Below are positions 22,561-32,256 of a stretch of 64,000 nt of DNA, in pieces (the first letter of the stretch is position 1; each line of letters begins with the position of its first letter). The DNA comes from Actinomadura sp. NAK00032 (GTDB lineage Bacteria; Actinomycetota; Actinomycetes; Streptosporangiales; Streptosporangiaceae): the NCBI RefSeq assembly GCF_013364275.1, contig NZ_CP054932.1, positions 2,232,001 through 2,296,000 of the forward strand, read 5' to 3'. The translations under genes and the position numbers were made by a program. Under the pieces are notes generated by a model that worked only from the letters and a program-made list of their open reading frames with translations, ran no database searches and was not told where the DNA came from.

Positions 22561-25515
22561 ATGCCGGCTGTTGCCAGAACGCTGTTCCGCCTGGGCGCCC
22601 GCCTGGGCTCCACCGCCCAGAACGCTCTCGAGGTCGCCCGCTTCGGCGGGTTCGACACCGATGAGGACGCCTCTCCGTGCGAGGTGGTGACCGAGCAGCG
22701 GGTGTACCGGCTGCGGCACTACTTCCCGGAGGCGGCGGACGGGCCCGCGGTACTGCTCGTCCCGCCGCTGATGATTACCGCGGAGGTGTACGACATCTCC
22801 TCGCGGGTCAGCGCCGTGCGCGTGCTGCACGACCTCGGCGTCGACCCGTGGGTGGTCGACTTCGGCGCGCCCGAGCGGGAGCCCGGCGGGCTGGAGCGGA
22901 CCGTCAGCGACCACGTGCTGGCGGTCAGCGACGCCGTCGACCGGATCCGCGAGGCGACCGGGCGGGACGTGCACCTCGCCGGGTACTCGCAGGGCGGCAT
23001 GTTCGTCTACCAGGCCGCCGCCTACCGGCGCAGCGACGGCATCGAGTCCGTCGTGACGTTCGGCAGCCCGTCCGACACCAGCCAGGGGCTTCCCTTCGGA
23101 CTGCCGAGCCGGCTCGCGTCCGAGGGCGTCGAGCGGATTCCCGACTGGGTCCTCGGCGGGTTCGCGGTGCCGGGGTGGGTGACGCGGCTCGGGTTCCAGG
23201 TCCTGAGCCCGGTCAAGTCGGTGCGGTCGCGCGTCGACTTCATCCTGCAACTGCACGACCGGGAGCGGCTCGCGCCCAGGGAGCGCCAGCGGCGGTTCCT
23301 GGAGCGGGACGGGTGGGTGTCGTGGCCGGGGCCCGCGCTCGCCGAGTTCCTCCGCCAGTTCATCCAGCACAACCGGATGCTCACCGGCGGGTTCGTCGTC
23401 GGCGACCGGCTGGTGACGCTCGCCGACATCACCTGCCCCGTGCTGACGTTCGTCGGGGAGGTCGACGAGATCGCCTCGCCGCCGATGGTGCGCGGCATCC
23501 GCCGGGCCGCGCCGCGCGCGCAGGTGTACGAGGCGTCGCTGCGCGCCGGGCACTTCGGGCTCGTCGTCGGCAGCCTCGCGATCGCGCGGACGTGGCCCGC
23601 GGTCGCGTCGTGGGCGCTGTGGCGGGAGGGCAAGGACGAGCTTCCGGAGATCGTCGCGCCGGTCGCGGGGGACGAGGAGGCCGAACCCGCCGGCCTGCCC
23701 GGCGGCTCCGCCGGCTACGGGCTCCAGCTGGCGGTGGGCATCGGGACCAGCGCCGCGCGGTCGGCGCTCCGGACGGCCTCGCAGGTCGTCCACGGCACCC
23801 GGCAGCTCAGCGGGGAGGCCGCGCAGAACCTGCCCCGGCTCGCGCGGCTGGAGCGCATCCAGTCCGACACGCGCATGTCGATGGGGCTGCTGCTGGACGA
23901 GCAGGCCCGGGACCGGCCCGGCGAGGTCTTCTTCCTGTACCAGGGGCGCGCGCACACCCATGACGCGGCCAAGCGGCGCGTCGACGCGGTGGTGCGCGGG
24001 CTGATCCACATCGGGGTGCGGCGCGGCGAGGCCGTGGGCGTGCTGATGGAGACGCGGCCGACCGCGCTGGCGCTCGTCGCGGCGCTGAGCCGGCTCGGCG
24101 CCGTCGCGGTGCTGCTGCGCCCGGACGGCGACCCGGCCGCGGAGGCGCGGCTCGGCCGGGTGGCGCGCGTCATCGCCGACCCGGAGCACGCGGCGATGGC
24201 CGCGCGGCTGGAGGACGTCCAGGGCTACCTGCTCGGCGGCGTCGGGCGCGGCGACCGCGGGGCGCTGATCGACATGGAGACCATCGACCCCGCGAAGGTG
24301 GAGCTGCCGGGGTGGTACCGGGCGAACCCGGGGCGGGCCGGGGACCTCGCGTTCGTGGTGTTCCGGGGCGACGGGGAGCAACTGCGGGCCAGCCGCATCA
24401 CGAACCGGCGGTGGGCCCTGTCGGCGTTCGGGACGGCCTCGTCGGCCGCGCTGTCGTCGTCCGACACCGTGTACAGCATCACTCCGCTGCAGCATCCGTC
24501 CGCTTTGCTGATGAGCTTGGGCGGTGCGGTGGCCGGGGGCGCGCGGCTTGCCCTGGCCAGTTCCTTCGATCCGGAGACCTTCTGGGACGAGGCGCGCCGT
24601 TACGGGGTGACCGTCGCGTCCTACACGTGGACCATGCTGCGCGAGTTGGTGAACGCGCCGCCGAACCCGGCGGAGCGGCACCACGCCGTCCGGCTGTTCA
24701 TCGGGTCCGGGATGCCGCGCGGGCTGTGGCGCCGGGTCGAGGACCGGTTCGCGCCCGCGCGCGTCCTGGAGTTCTACGCCTCGACGGAGGGCGAGGCGGT
24801 GCTGGTCAACATGAGCGGCAAGAAGCCCGGCTCGCTCGGCCGGCCGCTGCCGGGCAGCGCGCGGGTCCGGCTCGCGCGGTACGACCTGGAGAAGGGGCGG
24901 CTCGCCGAGGGGCCGGACGGGTTCGCGGTCAAGAGCGAGCCCGGCGAGATCGGCATGCTGCTCGCCCGGGTCCGGCTGTCGGCGATCGGCGCCGCGGCCC
25001 GCCCGGTGCGGGGCGTGTTCTGGCCCGAGGACGCGTGGACGATCACCGGCGACCTGTTCCGCCGGGACGCCGACGGCGACTACTGGCTCGTCGGGCGGGA
25101 GACCGAGCTGATCCGCACCGTCGACGGCATCGTCCCGCCCGGCCCCATCCGCGACGCGCTCGGCGACCTGCCGTACGTCGACAGCGTCGCGGTCTACGGC
25201 ATCCCCGTGGGAGGCACGGAGCTGGCCGCGGCGGCGGTGAGCCTGCGGGGCGGCGGTGAGCTGAAGGCGATCGATCTGTCGGAGGCGCTGCTGCGGGTCG
25301 AGCCGGGGCTGCGGCCCGCGCTGGTGCGGGTCGTGGACGAGGTGCCCGTCACGGCGGGACGGCGGCTGCGGACGGCGCCGCTGCGGGACGAGGGCGTTCC
25401 CGCCGCCGGCGACGGCCGCGCCTACTACCGGGACAAGGCGGGCGCGTACCGGCCGCTGACGGACGCGGCGCGGCGGCGGCTGCTCCGGGCACCGTCGGCC
25501 CGGGAGGCGCGCTGA
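22561..25515 (+). CDS. Lipase/acyl-CoA synthetase fusion, Rv1683-like
   Basis: 984 residues behind GAGAGGTCG. Residues 1-365 are an alpha/beta hydrolase resembling class III PHA synthases, with nucleophile Ser143 in GYSQGGMF and a late GHFG His. Residues about 430-960 are an adenylate-forming domain. Size and order match M. tuberculosis Rv1683, annotated as bifunctional acyl-CoA synthase/lipase. In the ligase half the phosphate loop is missing (RGDGEQLRAS near 602-611 instead of a Ser/Thr/Gly loop) and the final catalytic Lys is replaced in AGRRLRTAPLR, while YASTEGEAV and TGDLF remain. Adenylation may therefore be weak or lost. Confidence 0.86.
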   Translation: MPAVARTLFRLGARLGSTAQNALEVARFGGFDTDEDASPCEVVTEQRVYRLRHYFPEAADGPAVLLVPPLMITAEVYDISSRVSAVRVLHDLGVDPWVVDFGAPEREPGGLERTVSDHVLAVSDAVDRIREATGRDVHLAGYSQGGMFVYQAAAYRRSDGIESVVTFGSPSDTSQGLPFGLPSRLASEGVERIPDWVLGGFAVPGWVTRLGFQVLSPVKSVRSRVDFILQLHDRERLAPRERQRRFLERDGWVSWPGPALAEFLRQFIQHNRMLTGGFVVGDRLVTLADITCPVLTFVGEVDEIASPPMVRGIRRAAPRAQVYEASLRAGHFGLVVGSLAIARTWPAVASWALWREGKDELPEIVAPVAGDEEAEPAGLPGGSAGYGLQLAVGIGTSAARSALRTASQVVHGTRQLSGEAAQNLPRLARLERIQSDTRMSMGLLLDEQARDRPGEVFFLYQGRAHTHDAAKRRVDAVVRGLIHIGVRRGEAVGVLMETRPTALALVAALSRLGAVAVLLRPDGDPAAEARLGRVARVIADPEHAAMAARLEDVQGYLLGGVGRGDRGALIDMETIDPAKVELPGWYRANPGRAGDLAFVVFRGDGEQLRASRITNRRWALSAFGTASSAALSSSDTVYSITPLQHPSALLMSLGGAVAGGARLALASSFDPETFWDEARRYGVTVASYTWTMLRELVNAPPNPAERHHAVRLFIGSGMPRGLWRRVEDRFAPARVLEFYASTEGEAVLVNMSGKKPGSLGRPLPGSARVRLARYDLEKGRLAEGPDGFAVKSEPGEIGMLLARVRLSAIGAAARPVRGVFWPEDAWTITGDLFRRDADGDYWLVGRETELIRTVDGIVPPGPIRDALGDLPYVDSVAVYGIPVGGTELAAAAVSLRGGGELKAIDLSEALLRVEPGLRPALVRVVDEVPVTAGRRLRTAPLRDEGVPAAGDGRAYYRDKAGAYRPLTDAARRRLLRAPSAREAR

Positions 25516-25573
25516 CGGCCCGCGAGGCGCGCTGACGGCCCGCGAGGCGCGCTGACGGCCCGCGAGGCGCGCC
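25501..25573. repeat. 20-bp tandem repeat, about 3.6 copies
   Basis: The unit CGCGAGGCGCGCTGACGGCC repeats in exact register; the first copy differs by one base and contains the stop codon of the lipase/ligase gene. Each unit carries a TGA in the same frame. Confidence 0.9.
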
Positions 25574-25593
25574 GGCGCGCAAGTCACGGGTGA

Positions 25594-25607
25594 TAAGTCT
25601 GGACTTA
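25594..25607. promoter_or_regulatory. Palindrome upstream of the P450-SDR operon
   Basis: TAAGTC-TG-GACTTA, a perfect 6-bp inverted repeat 68 bases before the P450 start, in an AT-richer patch that probably holds the promoter. Confidence 0.45.
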
Positions 25608-25632
25608 CGGGCGTCCGCTACGTTAGAACAAA

Positions 25633-25657
25633 GCAACAGAATCCGGTCTTTTGTTGC
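25633..25657. promoter_or_regulatory. Second inverted repeat upstream of the P450-SDR operon
   Basis: GCAACA and TGTTGC are separated by 13 bases, a spacing usual for TetR-type sites. It lies 18 bases before the P450 start, so a bound protein would block initiation. Confidence 0.45.
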
Positions 25658-25675
25658 ACGCGTCCCGGAGGGTCC

Positions 25676-27031
25676 ATGACGAGCGTCCTCGCGCCGCCGC
25701 CGCAGGGCAGCGGCCTGAAACCGGTCCCGGGCGTGCCCGGCGTCCCCTACATCGGCAGCACGCTCGCCGTGATGCGCGACCCGATCGGGATGGCCCGCAA
25801 GCGCTACGACCAGTACGGGCCCGTCGCGTGGGGCTGGCTGCTCGGGCAGCGCACCTGCACTGTCCAGGGGCCCGAGGCCGCCGAGGTCGTCCTGGTCAAC
25901 CGGGACAAGGCGTTCGCGAGCGGGCCCGCGTGGAGCTACTACATCGGGCCGTTCTTCAAACGCGGCATCATGCTCCTCGACTTCGAGGAGCACCTGCACC
26001 ACCGCCGCATCATGCAGCAGGCGTTCACGCCCGCCCGGCTGCGCGCCTACATGGACGCGATGGCGCCCGGCATCGTCAAGGGCGTCGAGGCGTGGGAGCC
26101 CGGACCCGGCTTCAAGGTGTACGACCACATCAAGAAGCTCACGCTCGACCTCGCCGTGGACGTGTTCATGGGCGTCGACCTGGACGACGCCGAGCGCGCG
26201 CGGGTCAACGGCGCGTTCATCGACGCCGTCCGCGCGGGGACGGCCTACGTCCGGTTCCCCGTCCCCGGGCTGCGCTGGCACCGCGGGCTGCAGGCCCGCA
26301 AGGTGCTGGAGGAGTTCTTCTACCGGCACCTGCCCGCCAAGCGCCGCGACGGCGGCGACGACCTGTTCGCCGCGCTGTGCCAGGCCGAGACCGACGACGG
26401 GCAGCGGTTCACCGACGAGGACGTCGTCAACCACATGATCTTCGCGCTGATGGCGGCGCACGACACCACCACCATCACGCTGACGACGATGTCCTACTAC
26501 CTGGCCAAGTTCCCCGAATGGCAGGAGCGGCTGCGCGAGGAGTCGCTCGGCCTCGGCAAGGCGCAGCCGGCCTACGCCGACCTGGACGCCCTCACCGGCA
26601 TCGACATGGTGATGAAGGAGTCGCTGCGGCTGCTGCCGCCCGTCCCGGCGCTGCCCCGCAAGGTCGTCAAGGACACCTCGATCCTCGGCTACCACGTCCC
26701 CGCCGGGACGATGGTCGTGGTGCCGATGCTCAGCAACCACCACATGCCGCAGTGGTGGCCGGACCCGGAGCGGTTCGACCCCGAGCGCTTCGCGCCGGAG
26801 CGGCGCGAGGACAAGGCCCACAAGTACGCCTGGGCCCCGTTCGGCGGCGGCGCGCACAAGTGCATCGGGCTGTACTTCGCCGGGATGCAGGTCAAGACGA
26901 TCCTGCACCAGGTCCTCCAGCGCTACCGCTGGAGCGTCCCCGCGCGGTACGAATGGCCCCTGGACACCACGTCCCTCCCTTCGCCGAAGGACGGGCTACC
27001 CGTCCGGCTCGACCGCTTGGAGCAAGCATGA
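25676..27031 (+). CDS. Cytochrome P450 (CYP51/CYP120-like type)
   Basis: 451 residues from ATG 25676 with GGAGGG upstream. It has the N-terminal Pro-rich PVPGVPGVPYIGS, an I-helix MAAHDTTT, an ESLRLLPP K-helix and the heme loop FGGGAHKCIG. The sequence is of the kind related to sterol/retinoid hydroxylases rather than the compact class of the other two P450s here. No membrane anchor is seen. It overlaps the SDR start (ATGA), so both enzymes likely act on the same lipid or isoprenoid substrate. Confidence 0.92.
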   Translation: MTSVLAPPPQGSGLKPVPGVPGVPYIGSTLAVMRDPIGMARKRYDQYGPVAWGWLLGQRTCTVQGPEAAEVVLVNRDKAFASGPAWSYYIGPFFKRGIMLLDFEEHLHHRRIMQQAFTPARLRAYMDAMAPGIVKGVEAWEPGPGFKVYDHIKKLTLDLAVDVFMGVDLDDAERARVNGAFIDAVRAGTAYVRFPVPGLRWHRGLQARKVLEEFFYRHLPAKRRDGGDDLFAALCQAETDDGQRFTDEDVVNHMIFALMAAHDTTTITLTTMSYYLAKFPEWQERLREESLGLGKAQPAYADLDALTGIDMVMKESLRLLPPVPALPRKVVKDTSILGYHVPAGTMVVVPMLSNHHMPQWWPDPERFDPERFAPERREDKAHKYAWAPFGGGAHKCIGLYFAGMQVKTILHQVLQRYRWSVPARYEWPLDTTSLPSPKDGLPVRLDRLEQA

Positions 27032-27837
27032 GCAAGGTCATCGCCATCACCGGGGCCGCGCGGGGGATCGGGCTCGCCACCGCCCGCGCCCTCAAGGCCA
27101 AGGGCGCCACCGTCGTCATCGGCGACATCGACGAGTCCGCCGTCCAGGAGGCCGCCGCGTCGCTCGGCGTCACCGGCCTCACCGTGGACGTCACGTCCCG
27201 CGCGTCGTTCACCGCGTTCCTGGACGCGGCGGAGGAGGCCGCGGGGACCCTCGACGTCCTCATCAACAACGCCGGGATCATGCCGATCGGGCCGGTCGCC
27301 GACGAGAGCGACGCCGACGCCCGCCGCTGCATCGACATCAACGTCCACGGCGTGATGCTCGGCACCAAGCTCGCCCTCGGCCGGATGCTGCCGCGCGGGT
27401 CCGGGCACATCATCAACATCGCCTCGCTCGCCGGCGTGATGTTCACCCCCGGCCTCGCCCTCTACAACGCCAGCAAGGCCGCCGTCGTCGGCTTCACCGA
27501 GGCGACCCGGCTGGAGGTGCGGGACCGGGGCGTGCACGTCAGCGCCGTCCTGCCGACGTTCACCAACACCGAACTGGTCGCCGGGACGCGCAGCCCGAAG
27601 GGGCAGCGCAACTGCGAGCCGGAGGACATCGCCGCGGCCGTCGTCGAGCTGATCGGCAGGCCACGCCCGCAGGTGGCGGTGCCGAAGAAGCTCGGCACGC
27701 AGGTCCGGCTCGGCGCGCTGTTCCCCGAGCGGCTCCGCCAGGCGACCTCCCGCCGGCTCGGCCTCGACAAGATCTTCCTTGAGTACGATCCCGACGCCCG
27801 CAAGGAGTACGACGCGCGCATCCGGTCGAACTCCTGA
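27028..27837 (+). CDS. Short-chain dehydrogenase/reductase
   Basis: 269 residues from ATG 27028, overlapping the P450 stop. Classical SDR: cofactor motif TGAARGIG, NNAG in LINNAGIMPIG, the catalytic Ser in INIASLAG and YNASK with catalytic Tyr and Lys. It resembles family members that oxidise steroid or lipid alcohols (C-terminus RQATSRRLGLDKIFLEYDPDAR). The coupling suggests it oxidises the alcohol made by the P450. Confidence 0.93.
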   Translation: MSKVIAITGAARGIGLATARALKAKGATVVIGDIDESAVQEAAASLGVTGLTVDVTSRASFTAFLDAAEEAAGTLDVLINNAGIMPIGPVADESDADARRCIDINVHGVMLGTKLALGRMLPRGSGHIINIASLAGVMFTPGLALYNASKAAVVGFTEATRLEVRDRGVHVSAVLPTFTNTELVAGTRSPKGQRNCEPEDIAAAVVELIGRPRPQVAVPKKLGTQVRLGALFPERLRQATSRRLGLDKIFLEYDPDARKEYDARIRSNS

Positions 27838-27849
27838 TCCTCTTCTCGC

Positions 27850-28710
27850 TCAGGCCCGTCGTGTCTTCCGTGCCTTCCGGAAGGCGCGGCGGGCCTGCGG
27901 GAGGTAGCGGACGGACTCGGGCAGCAGCGGCCACAGCCGGTTACCGGCGCGGACGGCCGCCGCGAAGCGGCGGTGGCGGCGCTCGTCGGCGGCGCTCCAC
28001 GGCAGGTCGAGCAGTTCGCGCATGCGGGGGTGCAGGCCGCCGACCGTGATGAACCGGGCGACGGAGTTCAGCGGCGGCGACACCGCGCGCCACAGCGGCG
28101 CGGGCACCCGCTTCGGGCGCGGCAGGCCCTTGGTGACGTAGCCGACGCCGTACCGGGCGGTCTTGTGCGGGACGATCTCCTCGTCCAGCATCCGCTTCCA
28201 GTACGCCTGGAACGCCTCCCAGTCCGCCGGCATGGCCCGGTCGCTGACCCCGTACATCCGGAACCAGGTCTTCGACTCCTCGTAGACGCGGCGCTTCTCG
28301 GCGTCGGTGAGGGGGCGGATGAACGTCTCGATCCCGTACAGCATGTTGTCGAGGAAGGTCGCGTGCGCCCAGTAGTAGGTCTCGGGGTCCAGGGCGTGGT
28401 AGCGGGCGCCGTCCGGCATCGTGCCCTTGATGTCGCGGTGGTAGTCGCGGACCTTGCGGCCCGTCTCGGCGGACCGCTCCGCGCCGTACACGGTGTCCAG
28501 GATCGGCCCGGCGGACCGTTTGACCCGAGCGAACGTCTCCTTGAAGAACACCGAGTGGTCGAGGACGCCCTGGCCCAGCGCAGGGAGCATGTTCTGCAGG
28601 ACGGCCGCCCGGGGCCCGACGAGGGCCATCCGGGTGTCGCCGAAGTAGCGCCAGGTCAGCGAGCCCGGTCCGAGCGGGGCCGGGGGCTGCGTCTCGGCCT
28701 GGTCCGTCAT
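27850..28710 (-). CDS. MpaB-family oxygenase (DUF2236)
   Basis: 286 residues from ATG 28710; the much longer frame upstream crosses the divergent promoter. Features include LTWRYFGDTRMALVGPRAAVLQ, HSVFFKETFAR, YWAHATFLDNMLYGIETF and a basic C-terminus. Members include the rubber-degrading latex-clearing protein and fungal MpaB, heme-dependent oxygenases, but most are uncharacterised. It is convergent with the SDR and divergent from a TetR gene. Confidence 0.85.
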   Translation of the reverse strand: MTDQAETQPPAPLGPGSLTWRYFGDTRMALVGPRAAVLQNMLPALGQGVLDHSVFFKETFARVKRSAGPILDTVYGAERSAETGRKVRDYHRDIKGTMPDGARYHALDPETYYWAHATFLDNMLYGIETFIRPLTDAEKRRVYEESKTWFRMYGVSDRAMPADWEAFQAYWKRMLDEEIVPHKTARYGVGYVTKGLPRPKRVPAPLWRAVSPPLNSVARFITVGGLHPRMRELLDLPWSAADERRHRRFAAAVRAGNRLWPLLPESVRYLPQARRAFRKARKTRRA

Positions 28711-28739
28711 GTGCACCGCCGCGCGTGGGAGACAGAAGT

Positions 28740-28764
28740 ACAGAACGACGATTATTGTATCTGT
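28740..28764. promoter_or_regulatory. Candidate operator between MpaB-type and TetR genes
   Basis: ACAGA and TCTGT arms 15 bases apart in the AT-richest part of the 105-base divergent region. A plausible autoregulatory TetR site. Confidence 0.4.
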
Positions 28765-28815
28765 GTAGCATCCGGCGGGCACGGGCCGGGTGCCCGATCC
28801 GGCTAGGGTGCGGCT

Positions 28816-29454
28816 ATGACGACGGACGCGACGACCTCGGACGCGCTGCTCGCGCGGCTGGCCGAGCCCGACACCGGGGCCGACGACCTCGACACCCGCA
28901 TCCTGGACGCCGCGCTCGCGGAGTTCGAGACCTACGGGCTGCGCAGGGTCAGCGTGGAGGACGTCGCCAAGCGGGCCGGGGTCGCGCGCACCACCATCTA
29001 CCGGCGCTTCAGCAACAAGGAGCAACTGCTTCAGGCGGTGATCTTGCGCGAGTGCCACCGGTTCCTCACCGCGATCGCCGAGGCCACCGAGGACCTCGCG
29101 TCCGCCGAGGAGGCCGTGGTGGAGGGGTTCGTGGTCGGGCTGCGCAGCGCCCGCACCCATCCGCTGACGAGGCGGGTCCTGGAGAGCGAGCCGGAGGCGT
29201 TCCTGCCGCAGCTCAGCATGAACGGCGGCGCGGTCATGCTCGCCGCCCGCGACATCCTCGCCGACCGGCTGCGCCGCGCCCGCCCCGGCGACGGGCAGGA
29301 CCACGACACCGTCGCCGAGGTGCTGCTGCGGCTCGCGGTGTCGCTGCTGCTCGTGCCGGGCGGCGGGCTGCGGCTGGACGACGAGGACGCCACCCGCGCG
29401 TTCGCCCGCGACTACCTCACCCGGATGCTCCGCCCCGCGCCCCGGAACGGGTGA
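28816..29454 (+). CDS. TetR-family regulator
   Basis: 212 residues from ATG 28816. HTH at about 28-70: LDAALAEFETYGLRRVSVED, then AGVARTTIYRRFSNKEQL. The C-terminal half is a ligand-binding helical domain without assigned ligand. It is divergent from the MpaB-type oxygenase and 78 bases ahead of the esterase, so either or both may be its targets. Confidence 0.9.
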   Translation: MTTDATTSDALLARLAEPDTGADDLDTRILDAALAEFETYGLRRVSVEDVAKRAGVARTTIYRRFSNKEQLLQAVILRECHRFLTAIAEATEDLASAEEAVVEGFVVGLRSARTHPLTRRVLESEPEAFLPQLSMNGGAVMLAARDILADRLRRARPGDGQDHDTVAEVLLRLAVSLLLVPGGGLRLDDEDATRAFARDYLTRMLRPAPRNG

Positions 29455-29509
29455 CGAGGGGGCGTTCCGCCGCCGCCGCCCGTCCCGTACGCTCTGGTTG
29501 TCGAATTGC

Positions 29510-29519
29510 GTTCTAGAAC
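29510..29519. promoter_or_regulatory. Perfect 10-bp palindrome before the esterase
   Basis: GTTCTAGAAC sits 12 bases before the esterase start, just ahead of its GGAGG ribosome site. It could be half of a regulator site. Confidence 0.35.
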
Positions 29520-29531
29520 CGGAGGCGCGGC

Positions 29532-31046
29532 ATGGAGGCGGTCGTCCAGACGTCCCACGGGAAGGTGCGCGGCAGGACGCGCGACGGCGTCACCGCCTTC
29601 CTCGGCATCCCCTACGCCGCGCCCCCGTTCGGGCCGAACCGCTTCCGGGAGCCGCGCCCGCCGGAGCCGTGGGACGGCGTCCGCGACGCCTTCGAGTACG
29701 GGCCGACCGCGCCCAAGCCCGGCTACCCCAAGCCGTACGACGCGCTGCTGCCCGACCCCGACATCCCAGGGGAGGACTGCCTCAACCTGAACGTCTGGAC
29801 GCCGTACTTCGGGGGGTACAGGGGGTCGACCCCCCTGAATGACACGACGCCCGAGCCGGGGGGCTCCCGGCTGCCCGTCATGGTGTGGATCCACGGCGGC
29901 GCGTTCCGCAACGGGTCCGGCGCCGTGTCCGTCTACAACGGGCGCAACTTCGCCCGCGACGGCGTCGTCTGCGTGACCGTCAACTACCGGCTCGGCGTCG
30001 AGGGCTTCGCGAACCTGCCGGGCGCCCCGCTCAACCGGGGGCTGCTCGACCAGATCGCCGCGCTGGAGTGGGTCCGCGACAACATCGCGGCCTTCGGCGG
30101 CGACCCGGGCAACGTCACCGTGTTCGGCGAGTCGGCGGGCGGGATGAGCGTCACCACGCTGCTGTCCCTCGACCTCGGGCTGTTCCGGCGCGCGATCGCG
30201 CAGAGCGGCGCCGGCAGCATCGCGCAGGACCCGGACGACGCCCTGCTCGTCACGAAGGAGATGGCCGCCCGGCTCGGCATCGAGCCGACCGCGGAGGCGT
30301 TCGCCGCGCTCGACCCGGCCGCGATCCTGCCCGCGCAGTCGTCCGTCGCCGCCGAGGTGTCGATGGTGCCCGACCCCGGCCGGTGGGGCGCCACCACGGC
30401 GGCGGGCGGCATGTCCCTCACCCCGGTGCTGGACGGCGCGCTGCTCGCCCGGCGGCCCGAGGACGCCATCGCCGCCGGCGCCGGCCGCGACGTCGACCTC
30501 CTCATCGGCTACACCTCCGAGGAGTTCCGCTTCTTCCTGATGCCGACCGGCCTCGCGGACCAGCTCACCGACGACGTCGTGGGCCTCGTCACCGCCGGGA
30601 TGGGCGTCCCGGCCGGGCTGCCCGGCGCCTACCGGGACCGGTACCCGGAGATGACCGCCGGTGAGCTGATGGCGACGATCATCACCGACCACCTGTTCCG
30701 GATCCCGGCCAACCGCGCCGCCGCCGGGCACGCCGCCTCCGGCGGCCGCACCTGGATGTACGAGTTCGCGTGGCGGTCGCCGAACCACGGCCTCGGCGCC
30801 TGCCACGCCCTCGAACTGGGCTTCGTGTTCGACAACCTGACCGCCGAGGCGGAGGGGCTCGCCGGGCCGAACCCGCCGCAGGCCCTCGCCGACCGGATGC
30901 ACCGCCACTGGGTGGACTTCGCGGCCACCGGCGACCCCGGCTGGGAGCGCTTCGACCCGTCCGCGCGGCCGGTGCGGACGTTCGACGGGCCCGGCGACGC
31001 GACCGCCGCCGACCCGCGCGGCGACGTCCGCAAGCTCTGGGACTAG
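29532..31046 (+). CDS. Type B carboxylesterase
   Basis: 504 residues from ATG 29532. Oxyanion segment [13 protein letters not shown], catalytic Ser201 in FGESAGGMS, catalytic Glu region [11 protein letters not shown] and late His in [16 protein letters not shown] are all present. It hydrolyses carboxylic esters; no signal peptide is seen. Between [11 protein letters not shown] and LPVMVW it carries an unusual loop ([13 protein letters not shown]...PGGSR) encoded by G-rich repeat-like DNA at 29811-29870. Its stop overlaps that of the convergent LhgO-like gene (CTAG). Confidence 0.93.
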   Translation: MEAVVQTSHGKVRGRTRDGVTAFLGIPYAAPPFGPNRFREPRPPEPWDGVRDAFEYGPTAPKPGYPKPYDALLPDPDIPGEDCLNLNVWTPYFGGYRGSTPLNDTTPEPGGSRLPVMVWIHGGAFRNGSGAVSVYNGRNFARDGVVCVTVNYRLGVEGFANLPGAPLNRGLLDQIAALEWVRDNIAAFGGDPGNVTVFGESAGGMSVTTLLSLDLGLFRRAIAQSGAGSIAQDPDDALLVTKEMAARLGIEPTAEAFAALDPAAILPAQSSVAAEVSMVPDPGRWGATTAAGGMSLTPVLDGALLARRPEDAIAAGAGRDVDLLIGYTSEEFRFFLMPTGLADQLTDDVVGLVTAGMGVPAGLPGAYRDRYPEMTAGELMATIITDHLFRIPANRAAAGHAASGGRTWMYEFAWRSPNHGLGACHALELGFVFDNLTAEAEGLAGPNPPQALADRMHRHWVDFAATGDPGWERFDPSARPVRTFDGPGDATAADPRGDVRKLWD

Positions 31047-32230
31047 AGCCGCTCGACCACGTGCTCGGCGATGGCGAGGGAGGACGTCGCCGCCGGGGAC
31101 GGGGCGTTGCGGACCGTCACGACCGGGCCGACGCGCCCGATGCGGAAGTCGTCGACGAGCGAGCCGTCGGGGTCCACCGCCTGCGCGCGGACCCCGGCGG
31201 GCGCCGCGACGACGTCGGCCGCCGCGAGCGCCGGGACGAACCCGCGCGCCTCGGCGACGAACGCCCGCTTCACCGCCGACCCGTACAGCTCCTTCGCGCC
31301 CGTCCGCCAGTGCCGCCGCGCCAGGTGCCGGAAGCCGGGCCAGCGGACCGTCTCCCACACGTCGGCGGGCCGGACGTCCCGCCGCCGGTAGCCCTCCCTG
31401 GCCAGGGCCAGGACGGCGTTGGGGCCGATGTCCACGCCGCCGTCCACGCGGCGCGTGAAGTGCACGCCGAGGAACGGGTAGCGGGGGTCGGGCACCGGGT
31501 AGATCAGGCCGCGGACCAGGTCCGTCCGGGACGGGACGAGCCGGTAGTACTCGCCCCGGAACGGGATGATCGCCGGGGCGGGCGCGTCGCCGGCCAGGCG
31601 CGCCACCCGGTCCGACTGGAGCCCCGCGCACACGACGAGGCGGTCGAAGACCAGCTCCTCGTGCGGGGACGCGACCGTGACGCGGTCGCCGGCCCGGCCG
31701 AGCCGGACGACCTCGAAGCCGAGCCTGATCTCGCCGCCGGCCGCCGCGACGTCCGCGGCGAACGCGCGGGCGACCGCCGGGAAGTCGGCGATCGCCGTGG
31801 TGGGGGAGTGCAGCGCGGCGACCCCGGCGGCGTGCGGCTCGATCTCCCGCAGCCCGCCGCCCGTCAGGCGCCGCAGCCCCGGAACGCCGTTGGCCGTCGC
31901 GCGCCGCTCGATCTCGTCGAGCGCGGCCACCTCGGACGCGTCCCGCGCCACGACGACCTTGCCGCACTCCTCGTAGGGCAGGTTCCGGTCGGTGCAGTAC
32001 TCCTTGAGCAGCCCGATGCCGCGCCTGCACAGCGTCGCCTTGAGCGAGCCGGGCGCGTAGTACAGGCCCGCGTGGGCGACGCCGCTGTTGTGGCCCGTCT
32101 GGTGGGCCGCGACGCGGTCCTCCTTGTCGAGGACCGTCACCTGGACGCCGGGGCGCGTCTCGGCCAGCCGGCGTGCGATCGCCAGCCCGAGGATCCCCGC
32201 GCCGACGACGCCGACCCGTGTTTCCGCCAC
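31043..32230 (-). CDS. lhgO: L-2-hydroxyglutarate oxidase-like FAD enzyme
   Basis: 395 residues from GTG 32230. The N-terminus has the FAD dinucleotide fold [39 protein letters not shown] is a signature of LhgO/YgaF enzymes, as is [12 protein letters not shown] and [24 protein letters not shown]. It oxidises L-2-hydroxyglutarate to 2-oxoglutarate with electrons going to the membrane. Full length; about 26 bases ahead of the small membrane gene, on the same strand. Confidence 0.93.
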   Translation of the reverse strand: MAETRVGVVGAGILGLAIARRLAETRPGVQVTVLDKEDRVAAHQTGHNSGVAHAGLYYAPGSLKATLCRRGIGLLKEYCTDRNLPYEECGKVVVARDASEVAALDEIERRATANGVPGLRRLTGGGLREIEPHAAGVAALHSPTTAIADFPAVARAFAADVAAAGGEIRLGFEVVRLGRAGDRVTVASPHEELVFDRLVVCAGLQSDRVARLAGDAPAPAIIPFRGEYYRLVPSRTDLVRGLIYPVPDPRYPFLGVHFTRRVDGGVDIGPNAVLALAREGYRRRDVRPADVWETVRWPGFRHLARRHWRTGAKELYGSAVKRAFVAEARGFVPALAAADVVAAPAGVRAQAVDPDGSLVDDFRIGRVGPVVTVRNAPSPAATSSLAIAEHVVERL

Positions 32231-32256
32231 CCCCGCACCCTAACGGGCGCCGGGCG

